Shown here: in pieces, positions 3,629 through 5,902 of the stretch
How the letters are laid out: each line of letters starts with the position of its first letter
Position numbering within the stretch: the stretch's first letter is position 1
Assembly: GCA_023269335.1 (NCBI GenBank)
Contig: JAHFTM010000128.1
Span: 1-5,902, forward strand
Source of the DNA: Chlamydiia bacterium
GTDB taxonomy: Bacteria > Chlamydiota > Chlamydiia > Chlamydiales > FEN-1388
Direction: 5' to 3'
DNA: 5,902 nucleotides
Translations under genes and position numbers: made by a program
The notes under the pieces: generated by a model
What the model saw: the letters and a program-made list of their open reading frames with translations, nothing else
Database searches by the model: none
Told to the model about the DNA's origin: nothing

Positions 3629-5902
3629 ATGAAAGTATTACTATCCTGGCTTAAAGAGTATATCGACATTCAAGAAACAGCAGAGAAGATTGCAGAGCTT
3701 TTGACCAATGCAGGTATCGAAGTAGATAGCATTGAGCCTGTGATTCCGCAATTTACAGGTGTCATCGCGGCAAAAGTCATCAAAACGGAAAAACATCCTC
3801 AATCAGAAAAATTAACAGTAGCACAAGTCTTTGACGGAAAAAATGAAATTACGCTTGTTTGTGGCGCGCCAAATTGCCGCCCAGGCATTACGGTGGCATT
3901 GGCTCCTATCGGAGCTACGCTGCGCCCTGATGGACCATTAAAGCCGCTCTTGCATGTATCGAAAGCTACAATTCGCGGCGTAGAATCCCAAGGTATGCTT
4001 TGCTCAGAAAAAGAGTTACTGCTTTCAGATTTCCATGAAGAAATTATCGAATTGGAGGAGATAGCGCCTGGCACACCTTTAGAAGCTCTCTTTCACGATG
4101 TCATTTTTGAAGTGTCGCTCACGACAAATTTAGGGCATGTCATGAGCATTTTAGGGCTGGCTCGAGAGCTTTCAGCAATCACAGGAAAACCATTAAAAGC
4201 CAAAGCTACTAGTGAAGTCTCTTCTCAGCTAAAAAAGGGTTCTTTGAAAATCAGTCTTGAGACTAAAGACTGCCCGCGCTACAGCGCACTTTTAGTTACA
4301 GGGATAGAAGTCAAAAAATCGCCCTTATGGCTCAGACTCCGGCTTGAACGCTGTGGCATACGCTCGGTCAATGGGATTGTTGACTTGACTAACCTTATTG
4401 CTCTTGAACTTGGACAGCCGCTGCATGCCTTCGATGCTGATTGCATTGAAGATAACCAGATTATAGTACGCGGAGCCAAAGAGAAGGAGCAGCTCCTTCT
4501 TCTTGGTAGTAAAATGGTAAGTCTGCCGGCCAATGCTGTGGTGATTGCTGATCCCAAGAAAGTATGCGCAGTAGGTGGTGTGATGGGAGGGGAGCTTTCG
4601 AGCGTCACAGAAAATACGAAGGCAATTCTTTTAGAGTCGGCCTATTTTTTACCTGTAAGTATACGCAAAACCCGTAAAGCTTTAGGGCTTCTTTCAGATG
4701 CTGCCAAGCGCTATGAGCGTGGATGCGACCCTAGAATCACCATGCAGGCACTTGACTATGCGGTAGCTTTGCTGAAAAAAATATGTCCGAAAGCTGAAAT
4801 AGAGGGTGTTTACGACAATCTGCAAGATGACTTCAAAAGTAAACAGCTGACATGCAGACGCTCAAGGACAAGTCAGATTTTAGGCTACGAAGTAAGTATC
4901 GGAGACATGGAGCAGTGCTTTGTACGCGATGGTTTTGAGGCAAAGTGGGATGGTAATGATCTTTTTACAGTTTTGGTCCCGCCTTATCGACATGACATCA
5001 AAGAAGAGATAGATCTTATTGAAGAGGTATCGCAGCTTTTTGGGGTAAAGTCGGAGCTTGTGAAGCAGGTAAGCTATATAGGTTCTGAGTTAAATAACAG
5101 CCCCTTATTTTTACATGAGCGACAAATACGAGAGCGCCTTTTAACTGAGAATTTGCAAGAGTTTGTCACCTGTGATCTTATTAGTCCCAAGATGGTCGAG
5201 ATTGTGCGTAACCACCCGATAGACCAAAATAGCCTTGTCAAGGTGATGAACCCAGTGAGCGTAGAGCAGTCAGTCTTACGTCCCTCAACTCTGCCTGGGT
5301 TATTGGATGTGGTACGCAGAAATATCTGTCAGAGGATTTTGGATATTTCAGGCTTTGAAATTGGACATGTACATTTTAAAAATGGTGATAAGTACCAGGG
5401 AAGGTCTGTTTTCGGCATTGTGCTTTCGGGTAAGGCATCGCCTGCACATTTTGACACACAGACAAAAGAGGTTGATTTTTTTGATCTTAAGGGAATAGTA
5501 GAAAATATTTTACACGCCTTTGCTATACCTCAAGCAGCTTTTAAAAAATCAGAGCTTTCTATTTTTCATCCGGGGCGTCAGGCAAAAGTTGTGGTAGATG
5601 GTCTACAGCTAGGAATGGTAGGTGAGCTACATCCTCAAGTCCTGCGCCAATTCGACATCTCGCAGCGGGTGCTTTTTGCTGAATTTGATATCCAAGATCT
5701 CTTCAGTTTGCAAACAAAAGAGCGTAAGTTTGTATCACTTGCAGAGTTTCCATCATCGGAAAGGGACTGGACGGTGACAGTAGCAGAAGCGATCACCTAT
5801 GAAGAGATGAAAGAGGCGGTCGAGTCTTTGAAATCGCCTCTTTTAGAAATTGTTTCGCTTGTCGCTATTTTTCGCCATGAAAAATTAGATTTTTCATGGC
5901 GA
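3629..5902 (+). CDS. pheT: Phenylalanyl-tRNA synthetase beta subunit, 3' end outside window
   Basis: There are 758 codons with no internal stop, running to the last base; E. coli PheT is 795 aa, so roughly 35-40 residues are missing. With PheS it forms the alpha2beta2 enzyme that charges tRNA-Phe in the cytosol; PheT supplies tRNA binding and editing of mischarged Tyr. Domains seen: EMAP-type tRNA-binding fold (about 42-148, VCGAPN), B3/B4 editing domain (about 215-375), B5 domain (about 405-475), a catalytic-like core, and the start of the FDX-ACB anticodon-binding domain (about 705 on, FPSSERDW). Editing-site residues His266 (QPLHAFD) and Glu336 (LLESAYF) are kept, while Ser356 replaces Thr at the position of E. 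coli Thr354. B5 Asp456, Asp462, Glu465 and Glu466 match the known Mg2+ ligands in spacing. The Shine-Dalgarno is weak (TTTGG, eight bases before ATG). pheS is not adjacent upstream, unlike the usual pheST operon. Confidence 0.96.
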   Translation, partial: MKVLLSWLKEYIDIQETAEKIAELLTNAGIEVDSIEPVIPQFTGVIAAKVIKTEKHPQSEKLTVAQVFDGKNEITLVCGAPNCRPGITVALAPIGATLRPDGPLKPLLHVSKATIRGVESQGMLCSEKELLLSDFHEEIIELEEIAPGTPLEALFHDVIFEVSLTTNLGHVMSILGLARELSAITGKPLKAKATSEVSSQLKKGSLKISLETKDCPRYSALLVTGIEVKKSPLWLRLRLERCGIRSVNGIVDLTNLIALELGQPLHAFDADCIEDNQIIVRGAKEKEQLLLLGSKMVSLPANAVVIADPKKVCAVGGVMGGELSSVTENTKAILLESAYFLPVSIRKTRKALGLLSDAAKRYERGCDPRITMQALDYAVALLKKICPKAEIEGVYDNLQDDFKSKQLTCRRSRTSQILGYEVSIGDMEQCFVRDGFEAKWDGNDLFTVLVPPYRHDIKEEIDLIEEVSQLFGVKSELVKQVSYIGSELNNSPLFLHERQIRERLLTENLQEFVTCDLISPKMVEIVRNHPIDQNSLVKVMNPVSVEQSVLRPSTLPGLLDVVRRNICQRILDISGFEIGHVHFKNGDKYQGRSVFGIVLSGKASPAHFDTQTKEVDFFDLKGIVENILHAFAIPQAAFKKSELSIFHPGRQAKVVVDGLQLGMVGELHPQVLRQFDISQRVLFAEFDIQDLFSLQTKERKFVSLAEFPSSERDWTVTVAEAITYEEMKEAVESLKSPLLEIVSLVAIFRHEKLDFSWR
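5872..5902. repeat. Perfect 13-bp inverted repeat ending at the window edge
   Basis: TCGCCATGAAAAA (5872-5884), a 5-base loop TTAGA and TTTTTCATGGCGA (5890-5902) are exact reverse complements. The repeat lies within the pheT FDX-ACB region, and the right arm encodes FSWR, the last residues seen. The pairing may continue beyond the window. It could be a real hairpin or a fold-back artefact if this is a sequence end. Confidence 0.8.

Noticed and set aside
4279..4608. Minus-strand open frames inside pheT (also 3799-4074), and a plus-strand frame at 5307-5498
   Set aside because: PheT is continuous and conserved through these regions; the frames are by-products of its codon use.

Overview
The window looks like a chromosomal housekeeping segment from a Gram-negative, LPS-making bacterium, most likely a member of the Chlamydiae outside the classical Chlamydia genus. 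Three things point there, all from memory and by inference rather than by search: the order kdsA, LptC-like gene, (lptA), lptB; an NDK whose core closely resembles remembered chlamydial NDK; and a pheT that stands alone without pheS. Base composition is moderate to AT-rich. No mobile element, CRISPR array, tRNA or rRNA is visible.

Left part (1-2302, + strand): a tight LPS operon. The 3' end of kdsA (Kdo-8-phosphate synthase) overlaps by 4 bases an LptC-like membrane-anchored protein. That gene overlaps by 7 bases an exported LptA-like protein, and lptB, the ATPase of the LPS export machine, follows 20 bases later. Synthesis of the first core sugar and export of finished LPS are therefore probably transcribed together. 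A perfect 10-bp hairpin without a U-tract lies between lptB and the convergent genes.

Middle part (2408-3570, - strand): two tandem nucleoside diphosphate kinase (NDK) paralogs, about half identical in a hand alignment. The upstream one has a good sigma70-type promoter and a 23-residue N-terminal extension with a Cys/His cluster. The downstream one starts with what looks like a signal peptide, yet keeps every catalytic residue. A canonical intrinsic terminator sits between them, so the second gene depends on read-through or on a promoter I could not find. The putatively exported, apparently active NDK is the most interesting item in the window.

Right part (3629-5902, + strand): pheT, the beta subunit of phenylalanyl-tRNA synthetase, divergent from the NDK genes. 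It is open to the window edge and lacks roughly the last 35-40 residues. A perfect 13-bp inverted repeat ends exactly at the last base. It could be a real hairpin or a fold-back artefact of a sequence end.
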